NCBI RefSeq assembly: GCF_000317895.1
Contig: NC_019567.1
Coordinates: forward strand, 2,852,001 to 2,916,000
Reading direction: 5' to 3'
Origin: Bdellovibrio bacteriovorus str. Tiberius
GTDB lineage: Bacteria > Bdellovibrionota > Bdellovibrionia > Bdellovibrionales > Bdellovibrionaceae
Length of the DNA: 64,000 nucleotides
The position numbers and the translations under genes are program-made. Below are positions 24,954 to 33,337 of the stretch, piece after piece (position 1 is the first letter of the stretch; every line of letters begins with the position of its first letter). The notes beneath the pieces are model-generated. The model was given only the letters and a program-made list of their open reading frames with translations, searched no databases and was not told the origin of the DNA.

Positions 24954-25607
24954 CTAAAACTTTCTGTCCCAATAAGCGCTATCCCAAGTTTTCAAATATT
25001 TTTTTGGAACAACGATTCCCGGGCCACCTCTTGCACTCGACACCATTACGACAGTTCCTCTTTTGGCAAAATCAATGCCTGAAGTTTTCGTCTTGCATGA
25101 AGTTCCACCGCTGCGATCAGAATAGACGACTCTCTGACAAACCAAAGTCACTTGCTCTACACCAGACAAGTTTGCTGCAAAAAGAGAAGATCCTCCGCGT
25201 CCATACTCGCTAGCACCATCAATAGCTATAAAGTTCGCCTCTTGCTGAAGGTCTGAAAAAAGTTTGCCCACGATTGAGTTATACTTTGGATCCAGATCAG
25301 CGACCGCCGGTCCATTGTTTTTGTCTTTGCTAACCATTCTATAGCCATTGCCCAGCTTTAAAAATGCAATATCGCTATATTTCGTTACATCAGCCGGGAA
25401 CACCCCTCTGTCCATGTCAGATTTGACGACCAGTAAATTATAATTGGCATGAAGCTCCTGAGTGAGCTCATCTAAAGCGATTTCTTCTTCTCCATAATAA
25501 AAACGCTGTGCCGAACCCACAACGGCATCAGTACCAACAGTGCCGCCTCCCGCAAAAGCAGATGCAGCAAACAAAATGACAAGCGAACTTAAAACATACT
25601 TTTTCAC
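24954..25607 (-). CDS. Exported hypothetical protein next to a TIGR02147 regulator
   Basis: A protein of 217 residues from a GTG at 25607 with AAGGAGA five bases upstream. A signal peptide (KKYVLSSLVILFAASAFA) precedes a Gly-rich mature N-terminus (GGGTVGTDAVVGSAQ). Two cysteines (VCQRVV and SCKTKT) could form a disulfide. No family is recognised. It is divergent from the TIGR02147 regulator at 25832, an arrangement often seen for this regulator family. Confidence 0.72.
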   Translation of the reverse strand: MKKYVLSSLVILFAASAFAGGGTVGTDAVVGSAQRFYYGEEEIALDELTQELHANYNLLVVKSDMDRGVFPADVTKYSDIAFLKLGNGYRMVSKDKNNGPAVADLDPKYNSIVGKLFSDLQQEANFIAIDGASEYGRGGSSLFAANLSGVEQVTLVCQRVVYSDRSGGTSCKTKTSGIDFAKRGTVVMVSSARGGPGIVVPKKYLKTWDSAYWDRKF

Positions 25608-25809
25608 AAGGATCTCCTTCGTTATCCAGAGGACGCGATCTGGCAGCGATTGTTTGTTTTGATAAACACCTAGTGCACCAAGCGGACCACCTTCGCAAGA
25701 AAGCCAAAAGGTTTATACGGATAAGAGATGTGCACTTTCTGGGCGGCGGGCTCCGCATTGGAGCCACGTTCTTTTTTAGAGAACAAGAAACTGGACGTCT
25801 CAATTTGCA

Positions 25810-25822
25810 GTGACCTTGTCAC
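25810..25822. promoter_or_regulatory. GTGAC-N3-GTCAC inverted repeat before the TIGR02147 gene
   Basis: A perfect 5-bp-arm inverted repeat sits just upstream of the start at 25832. It is well placed for autoregulation, but it is short. Confidence 0.35.
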
Positions 25823-25831
25823 AATGTGGAT

Positions 25832-26680
25832 ATGAAGACAGCAGTAAAGCCGAACATTTATGACTATAATAGTCTGCCTGGATTTCTAAAAGCACTTTAC
25901 AAGTATCGCAAAAGCACTGAAGAAGGCTTTTCTTATGAAGTCTGGGCCGGAGAAATGGGAATAAGAAGCCGCTCTTACTTACGCTACTTGGTCTTGGGTG
26001 AAAAACCGCCAACTCACTCTGTTATTCCAGCCCTGATCAAGGGACTACAGCTCAATGAAGACGAACTTACCTACATGAACATTTTGGTCAACTTTCAACT
26101 GGCTACAACCGATTCAATGCGCACTCTTTATTTAAGAGAAATCTATAAACGCTGTACACGCAATCTGCAGGAAACAACGATCCAGGACATCTCAGCCTTT
26201 TTTAGCGATCCTTTAGTGCCCCAGCTGTTTACTTATCTGAGTTTTGCCGATTCACCTTCAAACCTGGAAAGTTGGGCTCAGGACTTTCGCAGCTCTATCG
26301 AGCGAATTCAGAACGCGTTAAAGTGTCTGATTTGGCAAAAACTTGTAATCGGAGAAGTCAAAGAGGACGGCAGCACCATCTACCGCACAGAGAATGATTT
26401 TTTTAGAATCCCTTCAAGTCCGGACAACCAGCACGTCCGCTCCTTCCATGCCGAAGGACTCAGACAAGCCCAAGAGGCTGTTCGCGGGCCCACAGAAAAC
26501 AGAAAGCTCTATTCAACTTTCATAGCCTTATCTGCTGACCAATTCCAGAAGGCACAAGAACTGATTCAGGACTTCAACAGCCAACTGCTGGCGATCTTTA
26601 ATGAAAAAAGTATCACCGGAAAAAAAGTCTACAGGCTTAATCAACAACTCTTGTCGGTTTCAGAAGTCATTAAAGGCTAA
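25832..26680 (+). CDS. TIGR02147/DUF4423 family regulator
   Basis: A protein of about 282 residues; ATG 25832 or the GTG two codons earlier may be the start, and neither has a good ribosome site. The N-terminal part has the family pattern YNSLPGFLKALYKYRK, FSYEVWAGEMGIRSRSYLRYLV and LQLNEDELTYMNILVNF, a helix-turn-helix-like region. The C-terminal part includes LSADQFQKAQELIQDFNSQL and ends in VYRLNQQLLSVS, as in other members. The family is most abundant in Bdellovibrio and Fibrobacter relatives and is thought to regulate adjacent secreted-protein genes. Confidence 0.85.
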   Translation: MKTAVKPNIYDYNSLPGFLKALYKYRKSTEEGFSYEVWAGEMGIRSRSYLRYLVLGEKPPTHSVIPALIKGLQLNEDELTYMNILVNFQLATTDSMRTLYLREIYKRCTRNLQETTIQDISAFFSDPLVPQLFTYLSFADSPSNLESWAQDFRSSIERIQNALKCLIWQKLVIGEVKEDGSTIYRTENDFFRIPSSPDNQHVRSFHAEGLRQAQEAVRGPTENRKLYSTFIALSADQFQKAQELIQDFNSQLLAIFNEKSITGKKVYRLNQQLLSVSEVIKG

Positions 26681-26849
26681 CTTCTGTTACAGGACTTCCA
26701 CCAAGCAAATCTCCTACCCTTCCGTTAAAGACGGCTGCCCTCCCAAATTTACAAAACCCTTCCCCTGCAGCCCCACTTTCAAACACTTAATTTGCGTTTC
26801 ACTGGAATAAACAACAAGTCATCTAGCAACCAAACCCCTGGAGAAACCT

Positions 26850-27212
26850 TTGAAAACCTTCAAACGTGCCCTGACTGCGATCGCTCTGTCCCTGGCTCCG
26901 TTCGTAAGCGCTCACGCCGCTGTTTGCACTCTCACCACCAGCGATACCCCGTTTAAATCCTCTAAAGAACAGCCAGACCGCGAATATGCGACCCTTGAAA
27001 AAGGTTCTGCCAATGGAGTTGATTTTTACCTGCGTGCCGCTCACGGCGTGGTTCGCCTGGAGGCTTGGAAATCCGGGAAACTGGTGGTTAGCACCTTTGC
27101 TCAAGAAGGCGCTCAGTCCCCTTATGGAGATGCCCTGAACCTAGCGATTCAAACCTCTGCTGGCCCGGTTGAGGCGCAATGTGAAGGCTTCAACGCCCTG
27201 TTAGGCTATTAG
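26850..27212 (+). CDS. Small exported hypothetical protein
   Basis: A protein of 120 residues starting at a TTG with GGAG seven bases upstream. The signal peptide is KTFKRALTAIALSLAPFVSAHA. The mature part of 97 residues has two cysteines (AVCTLTTS and AQCEGF), probably one disulfide joining its ends, and alternates like a beta-sandwich. No family is recognised. The 170 bases before it hold no feature that I can see. Confidence 0.7.
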   Translation: MKTFKRALTAIALSLAPFVSAHAAVCTLTTSDTPFKSSKEQPDREYATLEKGSANGVDFYLRAAHGVVRLEAWKSGKLVVSTFAQEGAQSPYGDALNLAIQTSAGPVEAQCEGFNALLGY

Positions 27213-27256
27213 TAACAGTTAAAACTACAAAAGGGCCAAAACCCCTTGCCTATGCC

Positions 27257-27299
27257 CCTGTTTTTATGGGACTTTCGCCCGTCATCTCATAAAAACAGG
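27257..27299 (+). promoter_or_regulatory. Perfect 12-bp hairpin containing the ribosome site of the next gene
   Basis: CCTGTTTTTATG and CATAAAAACAGG pair perfectly around a 19-base loop. The AGGA ribosome site of the gene at 27309 begins inside the 3' arm, so folding would hide it. Confidence 0.55.
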
Positions 27300-27308
27300 A
27301 AATACGTT

Positions 27309-27575
27309 ATGCAAGACTTCATCCCTCCACAACCACCTAAATCCTTCCGCATTGTTCTGGAGCTGTTTAAGTCTGCCAAACGCCTTGATGGGGTTCTGTT
27401 AACGGCCATCAAAAACCAAAACGAAGACCTGAACCTGCGCGAGATCACCCGCACCCAGTACAAAGAGCTTTTCACTTCCGGTAAAATTCTGATCAAAGGT
27501 CAAAGAGCGACGCCGTCGTCCTCAGTTGCCAAAGGCATCACTTACGTGGACATCCTGGGATTCAAAAACAAATAG
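27309..27575 (+). CDS. Small hypothetical protein
   Basis: A protein of 88 residues from the ATG at 27309, with AGGA eight bases upstream. No signal peptide or membrane segment is present. The sequence is basic and moderately helical (FRIVLELFKSAKRLDGVLLTAI, LREITRTQYKELF), ending in a strand-like region VAKGITYVDILGF. It could be a small nucleic-acid-binding protein, but I recognise no family. The leader hairpin suggests controlled translation. Confidence 0.65.
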   Translation: MQDFIPPQPPKSFRIVLELFKSAKRLDGVLLTAIKNQNEDLNLREITRTQYKELFTSGKILIKGQRATPSSSVAKGITYVDILGFKNK

Positions 27576-27576
27576 A

Positions 27577-28143
27577 CTAACTGCGGGAAGCTTTCTTCCC
27601 GTGGCTCATCTCAACCAGGCGCTTGCGGATCTTGCCGATGTCCATCTTGGGATTATAGTTCGTCACCGCCGCAAGCCAGGCGCCATCGGCAGCGTATCTG
27701 ATAATTTCCAACTGCTGATCTGAATCCGTTTTTGCGTGCATTTTCATCCTTTTCCCATACCAAGCCGCGCTTAAAGCCGAAATCTCGGGTTCAGACAAAA
27801 GCAAGGACGAAAAGGCCTTTCCGTACTCACTGTGCAAATCAAGCATCACCTGCACATAAGCGCGGGTGAATACTCCATATTCTTTCGCATCTTTTGCGAT
27901 CAGCGCATCAATGTCTTCATCCATGCGCTCGATCAAGAAATCCATCATCGCAACAATCAAAGCCCGCTTGTTTTCAAAATGATGAAACAACGCCCCCTTG
28001 GTCACACCGGCGGCTTTTGAAACCAAACTTAAAGTTATCGCAGGCACCCCCTGCTCACTTGCAAGCTTGGCTGTCGCCCTCAACAAAGACAGTCTCACAT
28101 TTTCAGGGTCTTTTTTTCTTTTGGTCTGACTTTTCGTTTTCAT
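27577..28143 (-). CDS. TetR-family repressor
   Basis: A protein of 188 residues. The N-terminal domain is a TetR helix-turn-helix: LRATAKLASEQGVPAITLS, then VSKAAGVTKGALFHHFENKRAL. The variable C-terminal ligand domain is helical. It is divergent from an MFS transporter, and the palindrome between them (28176-28195) is a typical TetR operator. It therefore probably represses the transporter gene and itself until a ligand binds. Confidence 0.92.
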   Translation of the reverse strand: MKTKSQTKRKKDPENVRLSLLRATAKLASEQGVPAITLSLVSKAAGVTKGALFHHFENKRALIVAMMDFLIERMDEDIDALIAKDAKEYGVFTRAYVQVMLDLHSEYGKAFSSLLLSEPEISALSAAWYGKRMKMHAKTDSDQQLEIIRYAADGAWLAAVTNYNPKMDIGKIRKRLVEMSHGKKASRS

Positions 28144-28175
28144 TTTTATCCCGGGATTTTATGTGCCTTTACAAA

Positions 28176-28195
28176 CATACCGGACGGTAGGTATG
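28176..28195. promoter_or_regulatory. TetR operator between regulator and MFS gene
   Basis: CATACCGGACGGTAGGTATG has 6-bp arms CATACC/GGTATG and the ACCGN-CGGT-like core common for AcrR-type repressors. It lies between the divergent starts. Confidence 0.75.
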
Positions 28196-28207
28196 ATGTC
28201 AAAAGTT

Positions 28208-29722
28208 ATGGAAAATACGCTAAAACACAATAAATGGCTTATTCTATTTGCGGCTTTGCTGGCCAGCTTGCCCGTCGTGATCAATATGACTACTCTGCAC
28301 GTGGCCATCCCGACACTGACCACATCCCTGCAAGCCAGCGGCACGCAGGTGCTTTGGATTATTGATATCTATGCTTTGATGATGTCGGGTCTGCTGATCC
28401 CCATGGGAACACTCGCCGACCGCGTCGGTGGACGAAAGATGATTCTTGTTGGCTTGACGGTCTTCCTCAGCGCTTCGTTCGTTGCTTCATGGGCCTCGTC
28501 AGCCAATTTCCTTATTTTTGCAAGAGCCGCCACCGCATTTGGTGCCGCGATGATCATGCCCAGCATTCTGTCGATCATTCGCATTGCCTTTGACAACGAA
28601 AAAGAGCGCGCTCTTGCCCTGGGCGCCTGGGCCACGGTGGGCGCGGCTGGTGGGGCCATCGGACCTCTGATCGGCGGCTATCTGCTGACGCATTTTTCCT
28701 GGAGCTATGTCTTTCTGATGAACGTTCCTTTGATTTTGATCATCATTCCATTCGGGGTGATGGTGTATCCCAAATCCGCAGTTCAACCTTCCGGCAAGTG
28801 GGCTTTTGATCAGGCTTTGTTGCTGATTGTGGGATTGATAAGTTGCATCTATGCCGTTAAATCAGCATTCAAGGCAGACATCAGCATTTTGGAGCTTTCA
28901 GGAACACTGGCCCTCGGCGCACTCAGCTTGTTTGTGTTCTTTAGAAAACAAAAGACTTCCGAGTTCCCGCTTCTGGATCTGGAGCTATTTAAGAAACAGG
29001 AAATTCGCGTCGGATTGCTGCTGGCTTTGGTTGTTTCAGGAGCCATGGCGGGGGTTGAATTCACCATTGCGCAAGAGCTTCAGTTTGTCTTCGATAAAAC
29101 GCCCCTTCAGGCAGGTTCGGTCATGCTTCCCTTGATGCTGGCCACCGGGCTCGGAGGTCCCGTTTCCGGCTATCTTGTCGGAACCTTTGGCGTAAGACTT
29201 GTCGCAACCGTCAGCCTTCTCGTATCGGCAGCATGCCTGCTAACGCTGACAATCGCAGACTTTGGTTCCATTGGCCCCGTCATTGTCGGCTCCCTCTTTA
29301 TTCTGGGGCTGTCCTTGGCCATCGGCCTTACGGCTTCTTCCATTGCTATTATGAATGCAGCCCCACCCGAGAAGGCCGGAGCGGCTGGATCTATTGAAGC
29401 CGTCGGTTATGAACTGGGTATGGGACTGGGTATTACATTCTTTGGTTTGATGATGTCAGCAAGCTACCGTCATGCGATCACCCAAGCTTCGGAAGTTATC
29501 GCCACCTTGCCCAAGCAGGCGACGCTCACTATCGGTGACACCATGATCGCGGCAAAACAGTTTGACCCAAGCACAACCGAAGCCATCCTAGCGGCAGCCA
29601 AGACCGCGTTTTCTTCAGCCCATCAGAATGTGCTGGTCACCGCCGGAGTCATGATTGCCCTGGTCGGGATCATTGTTTTTGTTCTGCTTGGCAACCGTGC
29701 AGGCGGCCCACAGCGTTCTTAA
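28208..29722 (+). CDS. MFS drug/metabolite exporter (DHA2-type, 14 TM)
   Basis: About 504 residues from the ATG at 28208; upstream ATGs at 28193 and 28196 overlap the operator and are also possible. The protein is very hydrophobic with about 14 membrane segments. The MFS motif A is LADRVGGRKM after segment 2, and WIIDIYALMMSGLLIPMG is typical of SmvA/QacA-like DHA2 exporters. The control by TetR supports efflux of a toxic compound. The stop lies inside the 3' end of the opposite gene (53-base overlap). Confidence 0.92.
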   Translation: MENTLKHNKWLILFAALLASLPVVINMTTLHVAIPTLTTSLQASGTQVLWIIDIYALMMSGLLIPMGTLADRVGGRKMILVGLTVFLSASFVASWASSANFLIFARAATAFGAAMIMPSILSIIRIAFDNEKERALALGAWATVGAAGGAIGPLIGGYLLTHFSWSYVFLMNVPLILIIIPFGVMVYPKSAVQPSGKWAFDQALLLIVGLISCIYAVKSAFKADISILELSGTLALGALSLFVFFRKQKTSEFPLLDLELFKKQEIRVGLLLALVVSGAMAGVEFTIAQELQFVFDKTPLQAGSVMLPLMLATGLGGPVSGYLVGTFGVRLVATVSLLVSAACLLTLTIADFGSIGPVIVGSLFILGLSLAIGLTASSIAIMNAAPPEKAGAAGSIEAVGYELGMGLGITFFGLMMSASYRHAITQASEVIATLPKQATLTIGDTMIAAKQFDPSTTEAILAAAKTAFSSAHQNVLVTAGVMIALVGIIVFVLLGNRAGGPQRS

Positions 29723-30596
29723 ACTCGTTTTCGGATTTATAGATCGCCAAGGCATTTTCAACCATCTCGTTGGCTGAAGATGCCTGCTGGTTGACTTGAA
29801 TCAAGGTCTTTAATTTTTGCGCGTCCAAAGAGGCGCGCTTTTCTTTGGCCGTCATCGCAATCCCGGCATAAGCCTGCTTTACGTCGGCCATTTCAACGGC
29901 ACTGAATTCCGGCAGTGTCGGGTCGGTCCCAATATATACAAAAGCGGTTTGCAAGGACTCTTCCCCACAGACCACATCCAAGTCCGAACGCCATACATAT
30001 TCGGCCATCATGATGTTTTCATTTTTCAGTGCCTTCTGCAGAAGCAATCGGAAGCGCGCATTTTCAGGCTGAAGAATCATCGCCAAGGTCATCTCAGAAA
30101 TTCGCATGGAATCAGGAATGCCATTAGCCGCGTCTGCCACCAGATGGCCTTCCTGATAAATAGCTTTAACGGTGTCTTCACTCAGGTAAAGACCACGGGC
30201 CAGGCTGATATAGTACGAATCAGGCTTCACCGTGAATTCGATCATCATCTTGCCGTAGCTTTCAGAAATATTCGGGTCGATGGCCAGATAAAGACCTTCC
30301 CCGGCAAACAACCCTTTGCTGCCGGAAGCTTTGGACCAAAATTTAGAAGTGGCGTAGGAAATGCGCGTGTTTAAAACCTGCTTTCGCCCTTGAGGCGTCG
30401 CCATCAAGGCTTGGGCGGCAGGTGTGCCTTCCTGATAGATATCGAAGTAATGATAAAGCCGCTGTTCATGACCAAACGTCACCTTGGCATTTCTCAGATC
30501 CCGCGCAAGCAACGCCTCGGCCGAAGCGGCAAAAGATTCTGCACCCAAAATGAGGCCTAGTGCTATGATAATCAGGAACTTGCCAAGCTGTCTCAT
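29670..30596 (-). CDS. Exported protein of unknown function, possible ART-like fold
   Basis: A protein of 308 residues from the ATG at 30596, with AGAGGAG upstream. The signal peptide is RQLGKFLIIIALGLILGAESFA. Residues about 50-150 contain LYHYFDIYQEG and GLFAGEGLYLAIDPNISESYG, an order (H-Y-x-x, then G-x-YLA-x-DP-x-x-x-x-YG) reminiscent of ADP-ribosyltransferase-type or RES-type folds; this is a weak pattern call, not an established match. The C-terminal part is helical. It overlaps the MFS gene by 53 bases at its 3' end and the upstream exported gene is in the same operon. Confidence 0.65.
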   Translation of the reverse strand: MRQLGKFLIIIALGLILGAESFAASAEALLARDLRNAKVTFGHEQRLYHYFDIYQEGTPAAQALMATPQGRKQVLNTRISYATSKFWSKASGSKGLFAGEGLYLAIDPNISESYGKMMIEFTVKPDSYYISLARGLYLSEDTVKAIYQEGHLVADAANGIPDSMRISEMTLAMILQPENARFRLLLQKALKNENIMMAEYVWRSDLDVVCGEESLQTAFVYIGTDPTLPEFSAVEMADVKQAYAGIAMTAKEKRASLDAQKLKTLIQVNQQASSANEMVENALAIYKSENEFKNAVGRLHGCQAEQKQ

Positions 30597-30607
30597 AAGC
30601 TCCTCTG

Positions 30608-31240
30608 CTATCGGCAATCCGACAGTTCGCGAACAACCACTTCTTCATTTCTTGCCGCGGGCTCGGACTTGATTTCGACCGCGCCTTCGTCGTTATAGAT
30701 CTGCATGACGACCTGTTCAGTCCAGGTCATCGCATGAACAAGAACCTCCTGTCGTCCTGAATAAGTCTGCTGCTGCATCTCGATGGTGGTTGAGATATTG
30801 CCATTGCCATCCACATGGGTCACTGGAGTCGGCACCAGAACAAAGTAGCTGCAGCCCTTCACGACTTCCAATCGTTCGGAATTCACTTCCGACTTTTGCA
30901 CAACTGAACTGAGGTTGGCTCTTTGTTCGGCCGCTTTGCTGCTAACCAGGAACTGCCCGTCGGATTTAATCGAGCTTTTAGGAATTCTAAATTCAAAGAC
31001 ATTTTCCTGATCCTGAATTCGAACCACCCGCTCGTTTTTCATCCAGCGAACAGGCGAAGACAGCTTGGAAGGCTTGCTGATTTCAAGCTTGATAGTGCCA
31101 TCCTTGATCTCGATCGCACGGCCATCTTGATTTAGCAGCTCCAGGCTGCCTCTCAGCACGCGGGTTAGTGCCAGATGCTCTTCTGCCAGGGATGTCAAAG
31201 GAACAGACAGTAAACAAATTGCGACCCATAGTGCCTTCAT
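30608..31240 (-). CDS. Exported hypothetical protein
   Basis: A protein of 210 residues with a signal peptide (KALWVAICLLSVPLTSLA) and a GGGAGTGG ribosome site. The mature part is rich in beta-forming residues, with Cys at VKGCSYF and at the very end (ELSDCR). No family is recognised. It is 11 bases upstream of the next minus-strand gene and probably co-transcribed with it. Confidence 0.72.
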   Translation of the reverse strand: MKALWVAICLLSVPLTSLAEEHLALTRVLRGSLELLNQDGRAIEIKDGTIKLEISKPSKLSSPVRWMKNERVVRIQDQENVFEFRIPKSSIKSDGQFLVSSKAAEQRANLSSVVQKSEVNSERLEVVKGCSYFVLVPTPVTHVDGNGNISTTIEMQQQTYSGRQEVLVHAMTWTEQVVMQIYNDEGAVEIKSEPAARNEEVVVRELSDCR

Positions 31241-31458
31241 ATTCCACTCCCTATAGCAATAGCTTGTCTTTTAGGTAGAAAACCTTATTCGCAGACTTAG
31301 ATTGCAAGGGCCAGTCCAGCAACAAGTGAACATTACTAGTATCCGCGTCCCCCGGATATCGTGTAAGCCGCATCTAGGGCCAGTCTTAGGCTCGATCTTC
31401 AACAAATTTATTATAAATCTGCAAAGTTCTTTACACTGTACTCTGACAAGGAGAACTG

Positions 31459-33210
31459 ATGCGCCCATCCTTCAAAACGACTGCCAGTGCCGCTCTTCTG
31501 CTCACACTTACAGCCTGCGCAAGCACGCCTGCAAAAAAAACCACAGCCGCCCCCGAAAAACAAAGCCTTGTGATTCCCGCTGCGAAGTCAGATCCCGTCA
31601 ATGCGCGCGCCGAGGCGGACTATAACTTCATTATGGGTGATGTCCTAAGCCGCGAAGGAAAGTCCGAGCAAGCCGTTGCTCTTTTTGAAAAGGTCGCAGC
31701 GTTGGATCCAAATTCCCCTGCGGTGCAGATGCGTCTGTCTGCTGAATACCTGAAGGTCGGCAAGGTGAAAGAGGCAATTCAAAAAGCCGAACAAGCCGTC
31801 GCCAACGATCCAAAAAATGCCGAATCCATTTTGGTATTGGGCGGACTGTACTCTGCTGAAAAGTCCTATGACAAAGCCATCGCTCAGTATCAGGCTGTTT
31901 TGCGTCTGCAGCCTAAAAACAGCGAAGCTCCGATTTACATCGGTTCTTTGTATGCAGATAAAAAAGAATTCAAGAAAGCAGAGCAGTATTTCAACTCGCT
32001 GCTAAAAAATGCCAGCTACGAAACTCCGCACGAGGTGCACTATTACATCGGCCTGACCCATCTGGATCAGGAAGGCCCCGTTCATCAAAAAGCGGCGGAA
32101 AAAGCCTTCAAAAAATCCCTGGAAATCAAACCCGGCTTTGAAGATGCCTTGATTTCTCTGGCGAATCTATATCTGCAGCAAGGCAACCGCGGCAAGGCGC
32201 TGGCCTTGTGTCTGGACTATCAGAAACAAGAAAACTTCAGCCCTAAGGTTGCCGACCTTATCGCGCAAATTTACCTTGAGGAAGGTGATTCTGAGAAAGC
32301 CTATTCCCAGTTGGAGCTAATCACTGGAAACTCGGAATCTTCTTTGGATGTGCAAATGAAGATGGCCTTGCTGTTAATTGAGCAAAAACGTTTCAACCAG
32401 GCCGGAGCCAAACTAAAAGACATCGTCAGCCAGTATCCTTCAGCGGACTCTGCCCGCTATTATCTGGCGGCGGTTCAGGAAGAAACCGGCGATATGGAAA
32501 ATGCGATTCGCAACTATATGCAGGTCGCCCATTCAAGCAAGCATTTCAGTGAAGCTATTGTGCATGCAGCCCACTTGCTGAAAGGCCAAGGCAAATTGAA
32601 TCAAGCTCTGGTTGTCACTAAAAAGGGCCTGCAGACCAACGCGGATAAACCGCAGGTGTACACCATGTACGCTTCGTTGCTGGACGCGAAGGCGGACTAT
32701 TTGGGCGCAGCTCAGGTGCTGGAACAAGGCTTGTCCAAATATTCCAAGAATGTCGAGCTGCTGTTCCAACACGCTTTGATTCTGGATCGTCTGGGTAAAA
32801 AAGAAAACATGATCGCACAAATGAAAAAGGTTCTGGAAATCGAACCCAATCATGTGCAGAGCTTAAGCTATCTGGCATTTTCATTGGCCGAACTGAATCT
32901 GCACTTGCCTGAAGCCGAAAGACTGGCCCGTCGTGCATTGGAACTTGATCCTAAAGACGGCTATGTTCTGGATACTTTGGGATGGGTGCTGTTCAAGCAA
33001 AAACGCTTCTCTGAATCCATCCAAGTACTGGAGAAAGCACACGAGTATCAGGCCTCTGCCAGCATCATTGCTGAACACCTGGCCGACGCTTATTCCATGG
33101 AATCCAAAACAGACAAAGCCAAACAGATGTATGAAAAGGCCGCGAACCTGACCACCGACCAAAAGCGCGCCAACCACATTCGCAGCAAGCTTCTACGACT
33201 TCTTTCCTAG
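31459..33210 (+). CDS. TPR-repeat outer-membrane lipoprotein
   Basis: A protein of 583 residues. A lipoprotein signal peptide ends in LTACAST (lipobox LTAC), and the following residue is not Asp, so outer-membrane sorting is expected. The mature protein is made of tandem TPR motifs from about 55 to the end, for example SAEYLKVGKVKEAIQKAEQAV, AIAQYQAVLRLQPKN and AERLARRALELDPKDGYVLD. Such proteins are assembly platforms in envelope or secretion systems. The leader contains a plausible -10 region and AAGGAG. A hairpin pair follows the stop. Confidence 0.9.
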   Translation: MRPSFKTTASAALLLTLTACASTPAKKTTAAPEKQSLVIPAAKSDPVNARAEADYNFIMGDVLSREGKSEQAVALFEKVAALDPNSPAVQMRLSAEYLKVGKVKEAIQKAEQAVANDPKNAESILVLGGLYSAEKSYDKAIAQYQAVLRLQPKNSEAPIYIGSLYADKKEFKKAEQYFNSLLKNASYETPHEVHYYIGLTHLDQEGPVHQKAAEKAFKKSLEIKPGFEDALISLANLYLQQGNRGKALALCLDYQKQENFSPKVADLIAQIYLEEGDSEKAYSQLELITGNSESSLDVQMKMALLLIEQKRFNQAGAKLKDIVSQYPSADSARYYLAAVQEETGDMENAIRNYMQVAHSSKHFSEAIVHAAHLLKGQGKLNQALVVTKKGLQTNADKPQVYTMYASLLDAKADYLGAAQVLEQGLSKYSKNVELLFQHALILDRLGKKENMIAQMKKVLEIEPNHVQSLSYLAFSLAELNLHLPEAERLARRALELDPKDGYVLDTLGWVLFKQKRFSESIQVLEKAHEYQASASIIAEHLADAYSMESKTDKAKQMYEKAANLTTDQKRANHIRSKLLRLLS

Positions 33211-33247
33211 GGGGTTTCGCCCCCTAGAGTCTCATCCCGAGACGTTC
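33209..33247 (+). terminator. Tandem hairpins after the TPR gene
   Basis: CTAGGGGG and CCCCCTAG form a perfect 8-bp stem with a TTTCG loop, followed at once by GTCTC-ATCCC-GAGAC. There is no long T-run, so termination efficiency is uncertain. Confidence 0.55.
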
Positions 33248-33337
33248 CGCCGGCAATCCTTCTGAGCGTAACACTTTGCATGTCAGGATTGCCGAACCCA
33301 GCTGTTGAAAATGTGAGCCGTTCCCGATAAATATAGT

